Counted from the stretch's first letter, positions 18,770 through 28,473 are shown. The stretch: DNA of 64,000 nucleotides from Planctomycetota bacterium (GCA_033763975.1 JANRJM010000002.1:62001-126000); one strand, 5' to 3'. Made by a program: numbers and translations. Notes: generated by a model not told the origin, from the letters alone.

Positions 18770-18785
18770 ACATCGCGCGCGATGT
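18770..18785. promoter_or_regulatory. Perfect 16-bp palindrome in an AT-rich patch
   Basis: ACATCGCGCGCGATGT is self-complementary over 16 bp and sits in a locally AT-rich stretch (18747-18770) of the 354-bp gap 18625-18978. It could be an operator, or a hairpin ending the 16987-18624 message, but no T-run follows it. Confidence 0.35.
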
Positions 18786-18875
18786 GCGCCCGGCGGTCGT
18801 CGGTCGCGGGCGATTGGTTTCGAAAATCCCCCAAATTGACCGTGAATTCTGTTTCGCGACGTCGCTCTCGGACGG

Positions 18876-18934
18876 TAGGCTGCGATCACGGTCGACCTGC
18901 GCCCCTGTAGGGGATGTGAACGGCTTTCGCCGTT
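18876..18934 (+). promoter_or_regulatory. Candidate -10 and hairpin leader of the M12-like metalloprotease gene
   Basis: TAGGCT at 18876-18881 is a possible -10. The leader after it can fold into CCCC-TGTA-GGGG (18902-18913) and AACGGC-TTTC-GCCGTT (18919-18934). GGGGA lies before the ATG at 18979. There is no evidence for a known riboswitch. Confidence 0.3.
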
Positions 18935-18978
18935 GTGGGGGCGTGGGCGACGCGTGGTGCATCCAAAAGGGGAAGAGC

Positions 18979-21900
18979 ATGAAGAACTGGCTCAGCAAGG
19001 CCTGTCGGGCGGCGATGGTTATCGCCGCCGGGGCCGCGGTCGCTGTCGGCACGACGGCGCACGCGCAGCATCGAGTTCATCCGGATCCGATCTCGATCAA
19101 GGACATGCCGGTGGCGGACCTCGCCGGCGGGGTGGTGGTGTGGCTGGACGTGCCCGCGAACACGCGCGAGGCGATGACCATCACGCTGCCGACCGAGCAC
19201 CGCAAGGAGCTGGTCCTGGCGATCGAGCCCAACTCGATCCTGGACGAGACGCACGAGGTGCGTGCGTACTTCGGTCGCGGCCCGAACGATTACCACGTCG
19301 TCGACTGCGGCCCGGAGACGACGTACACGGGCGTGGTGCAGAACCTCGAGGACTCGCGCGTCGGCCTGTCCATCATCGACGACGGGATCATCGGCGGGAT
19401 CTATCTGCCGGACGGCTCGACCGTCTGGGTGCAGCCTCTGAGCGACTTCCTGCCCGGCGCCCCCGCCGAGATGCACGTCGTGTACGAGGGTGAGGACTCG
19501 TCCTGCGGCGGGATCTGCGGCGTGGCCAACGCCCCGAACCGCGAGGGGCACGACCACGAGACCAACGGGTACGACCCGCGCGGCGCGTGCGGCGGAACGT
19601 ACTGCGAGGCGCTGGTCGCCTGCGACGCCGACTTTGCCTACTACCAGGATCGCGGCAGCAGCACGACTGCGACGCGCGACCGCATCACCGCGATCATCAA
19701 CGTGATGAACCACCAGTACCAGCGCGACGTGCAGATCACGCACGCCGTCGGCACGATCCTGGTGCGAACGACGTCGGGCTCGGACCCGTACACGTCGAAC
19801 AACAACAACACGCTCCTGAGCCAGTTCCGCAGCGAGTGGAACGCGGTCAACGGCGCGATCTTGCGCGACGTGGCGCACCTGTTCACGGGACGCGAGATCG
19901 ACGGCAACATCATCGGGACGGCGTACGTCGGCCAGGTCTGCGACCTGCCGAACGCGTACGGCTTCTCGCAGTCTGACTTCTCCTCGTCCTTCTCCTGCGT
20001 CACGGACCTGACGGCCCACGAAGTCGGGCACAACTGGGACGCCAACCACTGCACGTGCACCAGCTCGACGATGAACCCGTCGATCACCTGCACCAACACC
20101 TTCCAGAACTCCACCACCCCCAACAGCATCACCGACATCAACGCGTACGAGAACAGCGTCGGCTGCCTCACCTCGCGCAGCGGCATCCCCGCCAACAACA
20201 TGTGCACCAGCGCCACGCGCGTGCGCTTCAACGGCAACTGGACCGGCTCCAACGTCGGCGCCACCACTGATGGCGGCGAGACGACCTGCGGCGACGAGGG
20301 CGGCGGGCTCTTCGATGTCTGGTGGGTGGTCACCCCGCCGGTGTCCGGCACCGTCACCCTCAGCACCTGCGGCTCGAGCTTCGACACCGTCCTGAGCGTC
20401 TTCGACGACTGCCCGGGCGGGGTCGATGATCTCGTCGCGTGCAACGACGACATCGGCAACACCGTCTGCCCGAGCAACGGGCTCAACTCCCAGCTCACCT
20501 TCTCGGCCGTCGGCGGCAGCACGTACTACATCCGCGTCGCCGGCTTCAACGGCGCGACGGGCAGCATCACGCTCAACGTGGACTGCCCCGAGCCGGCCAA
20601 CAACTCGCCCTGCTCGCTCGGGGCCCCGATCTTCGACGGCAACAACCTCATCGGCACTGTGTACGGCGCCGCCTCGGACGGCGACGCCACCTGCGGCTCG
20701 TCGACCGGCAACCAGGACGTCTGGTACGAGTTCACGGCGCCGTGCCCGGGCACGCTGGTGGTCAGCACCTGCGGCAGCCACGACTGGCAGGGCAACGAGG
20801 ACTCCGGCATGGACACGGTGCTCTCGCTGCACTCGGCGTGCATCGGCGACACCACCAACCAGCTCGCGTGCAACGACGACTCGTCGACGAACTGCACGCA
20901 GGCCGGGGCGGTGCGTGACTCGCGCGTCTCGACCGTCGTGACGCGCGGGCAGGTCGTGCAGATCCGCGTGGCGCCCTTCGGCGCCAGCAACTCGGGCTTC
21001 GGCACCGGCATGTTCCGCATCCAGGCCGACTTCACGCAGAGCGTCGAGGCGCCGGAGGTCACGGCGATCGCCAACCAGAGCGTCAACTGCTCGACGCTCT
21101 ACACGGGTCCCACCCCCAGCGTGGTCGCGCCGTCGTGCATGACGGGCGTCACGTGGTCGCTGGTCACTGGCCCGGCGGGTATGACGATCAACAGCGCCAC
21201 GGGCGTGGTCTCCTGGCCGAACCCGGTGGTAAGCACCCCGCTCGTCACGATCCGCGCCACCAACTCGGCGGGCTTCGATGACGAGGGCTTCATCCTGACG
21301 GTCGACCGCATCTCGCCGTTGATCGTGGCGATTCCGAACAACACAATCGGCTGCGGCTCGGCGTACACCGGCCCGACGCCGTCGCTCACGAACCCGGGTT
21401 GCATGAACCCGATCACGTCGTGGGTGCTGCTGACCGGCCCCGCGGGGATGACCATCAACGCCGCCACCGGGGTCGTCTCCTGGCCCACCCCGGTCGCCGG
21501 CGCACATCTCGTCAACATTCAGGCCATCAACTCGGTGGGGAGTGACACCGAGTCGTGGACGGTCACCGTCAGCCAGTCCGCGCCGGTTCTCACGGACATC
21601 CCGGACGCGGCGGTCGCGTGCGGCCCGTACACCGGCCCGACGCCGACCTTCACCAATCCCGGGTGCATGGGCCCGGCCACGCTCTACCAGCTCGCCGCGG
21701 GCGCGCCGGCGGGCATGACGATCAACGCCGCCACCGGCGTGGTCTCGTGGGCCAACCCGGTCGCCGGCGTGTTCCCGATCACGATCCGCGTGACGACCGC
21801 CGTCGGCACGGACACGGAGTCGTGGACCCTCACGGTCAACCGCATCGCGCCGGTGATCGTGGCGATCCCGAACGGGACGCACAACCTGCCCAACCCGTAC

Positions 21901-22299
21901 GTCGGTCCGACGCCTTCGCTCACCAACGCCGGGTGCATGAACCCGGTGTCCTACTCGCTCGTCACGTTCCCCGCGGGCATGACGATCAACAACGCGACCG
22001 GCGTGGTCACCTGGGCCGCCCCGGTGCTGGGCGTCCACAACATCACCATCCGCGCTACCAACTCGGCCGGCTTCGATGACGAGACCTGGCGCATCGAGGT
22101 GCTGCCCGGCGTGCCCTGCGACCCGGACGTCAACTGCGACGGCAACGTCGATCAGGACGACATCGCCTGCCTCGAGCAGGCGGTGGCGGGCGAGCTCGGC
22201 TGCATCTGCACCGACCCGGACTTCAACCAGGACGGCAACGTCGATCAGGACGACATCGACGCGCTCTCCCAGGTTGTCGCCGGCTCGCCCTGCCCCTAA
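18979..22299 (+). CDS. Secreted M12 (reprolysin-like) zinc metalloprotease with PPC-like, Ig-like and dockerin-like domains
   Basis: 1106 residues; the ATG at 18979 begins a signal peptide (MKNWLSKACRAAMVIAAGAA, ending AHAQ). A propeptide-like domain (about 35-190) precedes the metzincin domain. The zinc motif is HEVGHNWDANH, with His347, Glu348, His351 and His357. A nearby STMNPSITC stretch is a plausible Met-turn. Then come two beta domains with CNDD and DVWWVVTPP/DVWYEFTAPC motifs (about 410-690). Four about 85-residue repeats of putative-Ig type follow (700-1045), each containing GMTIN(S/A/N)ATGVV(S/T)W. The dockerin-like tail has an extra Cys in its first loop (DVNCDGNVDQDD) and ends GSPCP. 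Probable role: extracellular proteolysis. Confidence 0.9.
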   Translation: MKNWLSKACRAAMVIAAGAAVAVGTTAHAQHRVHPDPISIKDMPVADLAGGVVVWLDVPANTREAMTITLPTEHRKELVLAIEPNSILDETHEVRAYFGRGPNDYHVVDCGPETTYTGVVQNLEDSRVGLSIIDDGIIGGIYLPDGSTVWVQPLSDFLPGAPAEMHVVYEGEDSSCGGICGVANAPNREGHDHETNGYDPRGACGGTYCEALVACDADFAYYQDRGSSTTATRDRITAIINVMNHQYQRDVQITHAVGTILVRTTSGSDPYTSNNNNTLLSQFRSEWNAVNGAILRDVAHLFTGREIDGNIIGTAYVGQVCDLPNAYGFSQSDFSSSFSCVTDLTAHEVGHNWDANHCTCTSSTMNPSITCTNTFQNSTTPNSITDINAYENSVGCLTSRSGIPANNMCTSATRVRFNGNWTGSNVGATTDGGETTCGDEGGGLFDVWWVVTPPVSGTVTLSTCGSSFDTVLSVFDDCPGGVDDLVACNDDIGNTVCPSNGLNSQLTFSAVGGSTYYIRVAGFNGATGSITLNVDCPEPANNSPCSLGAPIFDGNNLIGTVYGAASDGDATCGSSTGNQDVWYEFTAPCPGTLVVSTCGSHDWQGNEDSGMDTVLSLHSACIGDTTNQLACNDDSSTNCTQAGAVRDSRVSTVVTRGQVVQIRVAPFGASNSGFGTGMFRIQADFTQSVEAPEVTAIANQSVNCSTLYTGPTPSVVAPSCMTGVTWSLVTGPAGMTINSATGVVSWPNPVVSTPLVTIRATNSAGFDDEGFILTVDRISPLIVAIPNNTIGCGSAYTGPTPSLTNPGCMNPITSWVLLTGPAGMTINAATGVVSWPTPVAGAHLVNIQAINSVGSDTESWTVTVSQSAPVLTDIPDAAVACGPYTGPTPTFTNPGCMGPATLYQLAAGAPAGMTINAATGVVSWANPVAGVFPITIRVTTAVGTDTESWTLTVNRIAPVIVAIPNGTHNLPNPYVGPTPSLTNAGCMNPVSYSLVTFPAGMTINNATGVVTWAAPVLGVHNITIRATNSAGFDDETWRIEVLPGVPCDPDVNCDGNVDQDDIACLEQAVAGELGCICTDPDFNQDGNVDQDDIDALSQVVAGSPCP

Positions 22300-22358
22300 C
22301 CACGGGGCCGGGATCGGCCAGCACCCGGGGGTGAACCCCCGGTAACCAACGCTTCTCC

Positions 22359-22397
22359 GCCGCGGGCTCCCTTGGGGGGTCCGCGGCTTTCTTTTTG
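22359..22397 (+). terminator. Intrinsic terminator of the metalloprotease gene
   Basis: GCCGCGG (22359-22365) pairs with CCGCGGC (22381-22387) across a 15-nt loop, followed by TTTCTTTTTG. It lies 60 nt past the stop codon. Confidence 0.8.
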
Positions 22398-22474
22398 TCC
22401 CGGCGGATTCGCGCGGGGCGTCACGCCAGAGGCGAACCCACGAACAATGAGGTTCCGTTCCGCGGGCCCGGCGG

Positions 22475-22480
22475 TACACT
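22475..22480 (+). promoter_or_regulatory. Candidate -10 element TACACT
   Basis: TACACT would give a leader of about 30 nt carrying the GGAGGAG site of the gene starting at 22519. A weak -35 candidate (TTCCGT, 22453-22458) is 16 bp upstream. Confidence 0.4.
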
Positions 22481-22518
22481 GGGCCGCCCCGTCACCCTGC
22501 TCGGAGGAGATGCTCCAC

Positions 22519-23589
22519 ATGCTGAAATCCCTGATCGCGGCGCTCGCCCTCTGCGCGGGCACCGCCGCAGCCCAGACCTATGACGTTGCGTTCGTGCCGG
22601 CGTCGTCGAGCGTGTCGTGGTCGTTCTCGCTGGGGGCACCGTTCCAGTCGGGCGGGGCGAGCTTCATCATCGGCGACTGGGATCTCGAGACGAACCCGCT
22701 GGGCACGCGGACGATCCCGGGCTTCAGCGGCGGCGACACCAGCGCGAACACGCCCGTGAACGTGACGGGATCGGTGTCGTCGAGCGCGACCTCGGGCGGC
22801 ACGCCCCTGCGCCCGGACGGCGGGCTGCGCATCACCCTCGACACGGAAGCGGGCGCGTGCCAGGTCTCCGGGCTGGTGCTCGACCTGCTGAACGGCGCGA
22901 CGGCGGGGGGCGACGCGAACGCGAGCATCACGTACTCGACGTTCCGCACGCGCCAGCCCACGTGCCTCATCTTCGGCGGGTTTCCCATCAACGTGCCGCT
23001 GGGGAGCGCGACGGTCACGGGGCTGGTCGCGGCCCAGCAGGACGCCTCGAACGCGGGCGCGCTCACCGACGCCGGCGGAGGCTCGTACACGTTCACGGTG
23101 CCGATGATCGTGCTCGCGACGGTCGACGTTGTGCTCGCGGGCACGCCCACGCCGCTGGACGCGATCCCGTTCCCGATCGTGCTGACGGGGACGATCACGC
23201 CCGGCGGCCCGACGGCGAGCCTGACGGCGTCGGTGCAGGTGAACGAGCAGATCACGCAGGAGACCGCGACGCAGCTCCCGGAGATCCCGTTCGACGAGCC
23301 GCTGTGCGGCGGGAGCCTGCTGCTGAATCTGGTGCTCGCGTCGGTGAACACGACGGTCACGATCAACGCGACGATCGTGGGCTCGGGCACGGGCACGCCG
23401 CCGGCGTGCGACCCGGACTTCAACCAGGACGGCAACGTGGACCAGGACGACGTCGGCTGCCTGGCGCAGGTCGTCGCGGGCGATCCGACGTGCTCGTCGC
23501 AGGACCCGGACTTCAATCGCGACGGGAACGTCGATCAGGACGACATCGCCGCCCTGACGCAGGTCGTGGGTGGGGCGGCGTGCCCGTAA
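22519..23589 (+). CDS. Secreted beta-rich protein of unknown function with C-terminal dockerin-like domain
   Basis: Two in-frame ATGs (22510 and 22519) follow a GGAGGAG; the second has the better spacing and starts a clean signal peptide (MLKSLIAALALCAGTAAAQ). 356 residues. The mature part (about 20-295) is predicted beta-rich, low in charge, with two Cys (ACQVSG, TCLIFGG), and has no motif I recognise. The tail loops are DFNQDGNVDQDD and DFNRDGNVDQDD, ending GAACP. It may be a binding or structural surface protein; no catalytic role can be shown. The 259-bp gap that follows contains six GCCCGT words within about 70 bp and otherwise only the next promoter. Confidence 0.8.
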   Translation: MLKSLIAALALCAGTAAAQTYDVAFVPASSSVSWSFSLGAPFQSGGASFIIGDWDLETNPLGTRTIPGFSGGDTSANTPVNVTGSVSSSATSGGTPLRPDGGLRITLDTEAGACQVSGLVLDLLNGATAGGDANASITYSTFRTRQPTCLIFGGFPINVPLGSATVTGLVAAQQDASNAGALTDAGGGSYTFTVPMIVLATVDVVLAGTPTPLDAIPFPIVLTGTITPGGPTASLTASVQVNEQITQETATQLPEIPFDEPLCGGSLLLNLVLASVNTTVTINATIVGSGTGTPPACDPDFNQDGNVDQDDVGCLAQVVAGDPTCSSQDPDFNRDGNVDQDDIAALTQVVGGAACP

Positions 23590-23780
23590 GGCATCGCCCG
23601 TGAAGCCCGGCCCGTGGGGCCCGGCCCGTAAACGCGACGCCCGTTGAGCCGCACTCGCAACGCCGCGCCCGCGGTGCGCGCCGTCACGGGGGCGTGCGGG
23701 TGCTTTCGGGGGTCCGGGAACGGGCGGACGGGCGAAGTGGCGAGTGGGCGGCAACTCGGACCCGCCGACAGACGAATCTC

Positions 23781-23809
23781 TTGTGCCGCGCCGGTCTTGC
23801 GGAGATACT
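23781..23809 (+). promoter_or_regulatory. Candidate sigma70-type promoter
   Basis: TTGTGC (23781-23786), 17 bp, GATACT (23804-23809), about 40 nt before the ATG at 23849. Confidence 0.5.
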
Positions 23810-23848
23810 GCGTGGCGGCCGCCGTTCGGCGGCAGAGGGAGTGCTGTC

Positions 23849-25417
23849 ATGCGCGCACGCATCGTTGCAGGGATGGCGGCGGCCACGCTCGCGGCCGGTT
23901 TGCCCGTGGGTCTGACGCCCGCGGGGCTCGAGGCGACGGCGTACGGCCAGGCCGCTCCGGGGCAGATCGCGGCCGAGACTCCCCCGACCGACGCGGCCCG
24001 CTGGACGCCTCTGCTGACCGAGGTGCCGGGCGTGGAGACGATGCGGGTGGTGCTGCGGGGGCGGGGCGGGTACGAGCAGCGCGACAACTGCCCGCAGACC
24101 TCGAGCCACACGAACGCGAGCTTCGAGGGCGGGACGTACACGCTGCAGGGCGGGTTCGCCGACGGCGAGATCGCGGCGGTGAGCTACACGCTGCCGGGCT
24201 CGTTGTTCCCGCTCAAGGTCACGACGATGGAGTTCATCATCGGGCAGCAGAACGCGAGCGTGACGACGACGACGGAGTGGTCGGTGCTGGTGTGGGAGGG
24301 CACGCCGAGCACGGGGACGCTGGTGGCGGAGTTCAACTCGGACGGGTCGACGCTGGCGCACGTGGTGATGGGCCCGGGCACGCGGGCGACGAACGTGCAG
24401 GCGTCTGTGGACCCCAACGACCCGGACCAACTGTTCATCTTCAACCCGCAGGGGCTGGCGCAGCAGACGTTCTCGATCGGGTTCCGCATCGACCGGCACA
24501 ACGCGCCGTCGGGGAATCCGTGCGTGGTGGCGCCGTCGGCGACGCAGAACGCATTCCCCGCGACGGACAACACGGTCATCGGCTGCGGCACGGGCTACGC
24601 GCAGCTCAACCGGCCCAGCGACAACTGGCTGTTCGCGCTGAACTGCGGGCCCAACGGGTGCCCGCCCAACGGCGGGTGGACGCGGTTTTCCGGTTTGCAG
24701 ACCGACACGAGCATCCTGGGGATCTGCCTCACCGGATGCCGCCCGCGGGGCGACTGGGTGATGCGGGCGACGTGGGATCCTGTGAACTGCCCGCCCCCGG
24801 AGGGCGCGTGCTGCTTCGGCACGGCGGGGTGCTTCCTGGCCGAGCAGACCGCGTGCCAGAACGCGGGCGGCACGTGGCGCGGGCCGGGGACGGTGTGCGG
24901 CACGCCGCAGGGGGGCCAGTTCCCCGGGTGCGTCGCGCCGCCCAACACTCCTCCGACCGCGGAGGCGGGCGCGGACCAGACGCTCACGGACACGGACGGG
25001 GACGGCATGGAGACGGTGATCGTGGACGGGGCGGCGAGCACCGACCCGGACCCGGGCGATTTCATCGCGAACTTCCGGTGGTCGCGGGGCGGAACGGTGC
25101 TGCAGGACGGGCCGGCGTTCCTGTCGACGTCGCTGCCGGTGGGCGTGCACACGCTGACGCTGACCGTGACGGACAGCCGCGGGGATTCGGACACCGACGA
25201 GGTCGTCATCACGATCGAGCCGGGCGTTGCGCCGTGCGATCCGGACTTCAACGTGGACGGCAACGTGGATCAGTTCGACGTCGCGTGCCTGGCGCTGGTG
25301 GTGGCGGGCGATCCGGCGTGCTCGACGACTGACCCGGACTTCAACCGCGACGGGAACGTGGACCAGAGCGACATCCAGGCGCTCGAGCAGGTGGTGGCGG
25401 GCGCCCCGTGCCCGTAA
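23849..25417 (+). CDS. Secreted protein with Cys-rich motif, PKD/REJ-like domain and dockerin-like tail
   Basis: GAGGGAG lies 8 nt before the ATG at 23849; 522 residues. The signal peptide is followed by an unknown beta domain (about 60-305) containing VSYTLPGSLFPLKVTTMEF and ending in WVMRATWDPVNCPPP. Next is a short cysteine-rich element, GACCFGTAGCFLAEQTAC, of a type common in planctomycete secreted proteins. A PKD/REJ-like Ig fold follows (about 370-455: ADQTLTDTDGDG, VHTLTLTVTDSRGDSDTDEV). The dockerin-like tail has loops DFNVDGNVDQFD and DFNRDGNVDQSD and ends GAPCP. The PKD-like domain is of the same type as those in the genes starting at 25723 and 29476. Function unknown; adhesion is plausible. 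Confidence 0.82.
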   Translation: MRARIVAGMAAATLAAGLPVGLTPAGLEATAYGQAAPGQIAAETPPTDAARWTPLLTEVPGVETMRVVLRGRGGYEQRDNCPQTSSHTNASFEGGTYTLQGGFADGEIAAVSYTLPGSLFPLKVTTMEFIIGQQNASVTTTTEWSVLVWEGTPSTGTLVAEFNSDGSTLAHVVMGPGTRATNVQASVDPNDPDQLFIFNPQGLAQQTFSIGFRIDRHNAPSGNPCVVAPSATQNAFPATDNTVIGCGTGYAQLNRPSDNWLFALNCGPNGCPPNGGWTRFSGLQTDTSILGICLTGCRPRGDWVMRATWDPVNCPPPEGACCFGTAGCFLAEQTACQNAGGTWRGPGTVCGTPQGGQFPGCVAPPNTPPTAEAGADQTLTDTDGDGMETVIVDGAASTDPDPGDFIANFRWSRGGTVLQDGPAFLSTSLPVGVHTLTLTVTDSRGDSDTDEVVITIEPGVAPCDPDFNVDGNVDQFDVACLALVVAGDPACSTTDPDFNRDGNVDQSDIQALEQVVAGAPCP

Positions 25418-25459
25418 GAGCACGGGTCTGGGGTGACCGGGCGTGAGCGTGAAAATTCC

Positions 25460-25488
25460 TTGACCGAACCGGAACCTTGGGGTACGAA
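25460..25488 (+). promoter_or_regulatory. Candidate sigma70-type promoter for the matrixin-like gene
   Basis: TTGACC (25460-25465), 17 bp, TACGAA (25483-25488). It predicts a long leader of about 225 nt before the ATG at 25723. The 305-bp gap 25418-25722 shows nothing else recognisable. Confidence 0.5.
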
Positions 25489-25722
25489 CAGCGAAGCGGA
25501 GTCGAAGGTCCGGAGCAGGTGCGGCCGGGCCGGGAGAGGGAGTAGCCGTCGCGGGGGGTCCGAGAATCGGCGGGGCGGTCTGCGCCGTCGCCGGGGATCG
25601 GAAGCGGGCGACGGGCCGCGCTTCGGTGCGGCTGGCGAGCCGACATCTGGATGTGCGCCGGGGCTTCGGCCGCGGATTGGTTCAGTGATTCGGTGTTGAT
25701 GTTCATCGGAACGGAGCGGCAA

Positions 25723-28401
25723 ATGAAGACGACCGGGAATGTTCGTGCGGCGTGCGCGGGTGCGCTTCTCACGGCGTGCGGGATGGCGACGGCGGGCCCG
25801 GCGGACTCGCCGCGCGGCGGCGATGGCTGGCTGTACCCGGCGGTGGACTTCCAGGACGGTCGGGCGCGGGGGACGGACGGGGTTGTCACGCGCGGGGTGT
25901 CGGACATCGAGGTCGCGACGGGCGATCCCGAGGACGCGGGACCGTTCGCGGCGTGCTTCGACGAGGGGTACGAGGCGACGCCCGAGGAGTGGGAGGCGAT
26001 CAACGCGGCGCTGGCGGACGGGTACACGTCGCGGTACAACGCGATTTCGCGCTGGCCCGGGGCGACGGGCGCCCCGATCAACCTCACGTGGTCGCTGGCG
26101 CCGGACACGGTGACGATCGTCGGGGGGACGGGCGGGAACCAGCAGAACGTGCTGTTCAGCCGCATGAATCAGCTGTTCGGCTCGGGCAACCAGAACACGT
26201 GGATCACGCAGATCACGAACGCGATGAACCGCTGGGCGACGCTGTCGGGCGTGAACTACACGCGGGTGCAGTGGAGCGGGAACCAGTGGGACGACGGGGC
26301 GGCGTGGGGCTCGAGCGGGTCGCCGGGGCTGCGGGGCGACATCCGCATCGGGATGAAGAACATCGACGGGGGCAGCGGGATCCTCGCGTACAACTCGTTC
26401 CCGGGGAGCGGCACGGGCGGGGACATGGTGCTTGACTCGTCGGAGAACTGGGCGAACTCGAGCGGGACGTACATCTTCCTGCGGAACATCGTGCAGCACG
26501 AGAACGGGCACGGGCTGGGGTTCGCGCACGTCTGCCCGTCGAACCAGACCAAGCTCATGGAGCCGTTCTACAGCTCCAACTACGACGGCGTGCGCCAGGA
26601 CGACCTGCGCGCGGTGCACCAGAACTACGGGGACCCCAACGAGAGCAACAACTCCTCGGGCACGGCGACCGACCTGGGCACGCTGGGCGCTGGGACGACG
26701 ACGAGCCTGGGCGCGATCCCGATCCCGTCGATCCCCGGGGGCGCGCTGCTGAGCCTGCACTCGGCGGACGTTGACTACTACAAGGTGACCCTGACCGAGC
26801 CGCGCCTGGTGAACATCACCGTGACGCCGGCGGGCACGTCGTACACGGACGTGGACCAGAACGGGGACGGATCGTGCCAGTCGTCGGGAACGACGACGAA
26901 CGCGCTGGCGACGGCGGACATGGTGCTGCGGGCGTTCTCGTCGAACGGGACGACGGAACTGCGCCTGCGGGACGCGACGGCGGCTGGGGCGGCCGAGACG
27001 ATCACGGGGCTGCTGCTCAGCAACGGGGTGAGTTTCGTGAGCGTGTCGCCGGACCCGGTGAACACGCAGACGCAGTGCTACACCTTCTCGATCACGGTGA
27101 CGACCACGAACCTGGCGTGCAGCGCGACGGACGGGACGCTGTCGGACCGGGTGCGGATCACCTGGCCGAGCGTGCCGGACTCGACGGGGTACATCGTGAT
27201 GCGCAACACGGTGAACCAGACGTCGGGCTCGACGCAGGTGGGGCAGGTGGACAGTGCCACGACGACGTTCGATGACCTGACGGCGGCGCCGGGCACGACG
27301 TACTACTACTTCGTGCGGGCGGCCCAGACCGGCAGCACGATCTACCGGTACATGACGATCACGGGCAACGCCGGGTTCGTGGGGGCCGCGAACCAGCCGC
27401 CGTCGGCGAACGCCGGGGCGGACATCGTGCTGCAGGACGCCGACGACAACCAGGTGGAGGGCACGACGCTCGACGGGTCGGCGAGCATGGACGCCGACGG
27501 GACGATCGTGAACTACCTGTGGCAGGAGAACGGGATGACGCTGGGCACGGGTCCCCTGCCGACGCTCTTCCAGAACTTCACGGCGGGCGTGCACACGGTG
27601 ACGCTCACCGTCACGGACAACTCGAACGCGACGGATTCGGACGACGTGCTGGTGACGGTGAACCGCCGGCCGCTGGCGAACGCCGGCGCGGACGCGGTGG
27701 TCGACGACATCGGCGACACCGGCTCGGAGCCTGTGACGCTCGACGGGTCGGCGAGCACCGACCCCGACGGGACGGTCGTGAACTACCTGTGGCAGGAGAA
27801 CGGTTCGACGCTCGCCGACGGGCCGGACGCCACCCCGACGGTGGACCTGGCGTGGGGCGCGCACCTCATCACCCTGACGGTGACGGACAACCTGGGTGGC
27901 GTGCACACCGACAGCCTCGCGGTCTTTGTGAACCGGGTGCCGGTCGCGAACGCCGGGCCGGACCAGCTCGTGCTCGACGCGGACGCCTCGGGATCTGAGA
28001 TGGTGACGCTCGACGCCTCGGCGAGCACCGACGCGGACGGGACGATCACGAACTACCTGTGGCAGGACGGCGCCTCGACGCTGGCGACCGGGCCGAGCGC
28101 GCAGGCGACGGTGGACCTGGGCGTGGGCGTGCACGTCATCACGCTGACGGTGACGGACAACCGCGGGTCGCAGTCGTCGGACGTGGTGATCGTGACGGTG
28201 GAGTCGCCCGGCTCGCCGTGCGACCCGGACTTCAACGGCGACGGGAACGTGGATCAGGACGACGTGGCGTGCCTGTCGCAGGTGGTGGCCGGAGACCCGA
28301 GCTGCTCGGGCGCGGATCCGGACTTCAACCGCGACGGGAACGTGGACCAGGACGACATCGCCTCGCTGACGCAGGTGGTTGCCGGGGAGCCGTGCCCGTA
28401 G
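25723..28401 (+). CDS. Secreted matrixin-like zinc metalloprotease with three PKD-like repeats and dockerin-like tail
   Basis: GGAG lies before the ATG at 25723; 892 residues with a signal peptide. The catalytic domain (about 80-305) has the metzincin site HENGHGLGFAH: His259, Glu260, His263 and His269. KLMEP follows as the probable Met-turn. A PPC-like domain (about 310-455) and a fibronectin-like domain (about 460-550) come next. Three PKD/REJ-like repeats of about 90 residues follow (560-825), each with GS/AS-AS-DADG/DPDG and NYLWQ motifs. The tail ends GEPCP with loops DFNGDGNVDQDD and DFNRDGNVDQDD. It likely acts on extracellular proteins. The three repeats are also similar at the DNA level. 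Confidence 0.9.
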   Translation: MKTTGNVRAACAGALLTACGMATAGPADSPRGGDGWLYPAVDFQDGRARGTDGVVTRGVSDIEVATGDPEDAGPFAACFDEGYEATPEEWEAINAALADGYTSRYNAISRWPGATGAPINLTWSLAPDTVTIVGGTGGNQQNVLFSRMNQLFGSGNQNTWITQITNAMNRWATLSGVNYTRVQWSGNQWDDGAAWGSSGSPGLRGDIRIGMKNIDGGSGILAYNSFPGSGTGGDMVLDSSENWANSSGTYIFLRNIVQHENGHGLGFAHVCPSNQTKLMEPFYSSNYDGVRQDDLRAVHQNYGDPNESNNSSGTATDLGTLGAGTTTSLGAIPIPSIPGGALLSLHSADVDYYKVTLTEPRLVNITVTPAGTSYTDVDQNGDGSCQSSGTTTNALATADMVLRAFSSNGTTELRLRDATAAGAAETITGLLLSNGVSFVSVSPDPVNTQTQCYTFSITVTTTNLACSATDGTLSDRVRITWPSVPDSTGYIVMRNTVNQTSGSTQVGQVDSATTTFDDLTAAPGTTYYYFVRAAQTGSTIYRYMTITGNAGFVGAANQPPSANAGADIVLQDADDNQVEGTTLDGSASMDADGTIVNYLWQENGMTLGTGPLPTLFQNFTAGVHTVTLTVTDNSNATDSDDVLVTVNRRPLANAGADAVVDDIGDTGSEPVTLDGSASTDPDGTVVNYLWQENGSTLADGPDATPTVDLAWGAHLITLTVTDNLGGVHTDSLAVFVNRVPVANAGPDQLVLDADASGSEMVTLDASASTDADGTITNYLWQDGASTLATGPSAQATVDLGVGVHVITLTVTDNRGSQSSDVVIVTVESPGSPCDPDFNGDGNVDQDDVACLSQVVAGDPSCSGADPDFNRDGNVDQDDIASLTQVVAGEPCP

Positions 28402-28473
28402 AAGCCGAGGGGGTCGGACTAGTTCTCGGACACGGGGCACGCGCAAAGTTCGCGCGCAAGTTCCAAGAACCTG

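Noticed and set aside
18886-22479. Minus-strand open frame of about 1200 codons opposite the M12-like metalloprotease
   Set aside because: Composition is Arg/Val/Asp/Gly-rich without motifs; the plus strand has signal peptide, zinc motif and dockerin-like tail. The same reasoning removes the long minus-strand frames at 25270-28446 and 56385-58829.
23590-23655. GCCCGT-rich stretch as a regulatory array
   Set aside because: Six GCCCGT words occur irregularly, the first being the stop context of the preceding gene; no symmetry or fixed spacing supports a binding site array.
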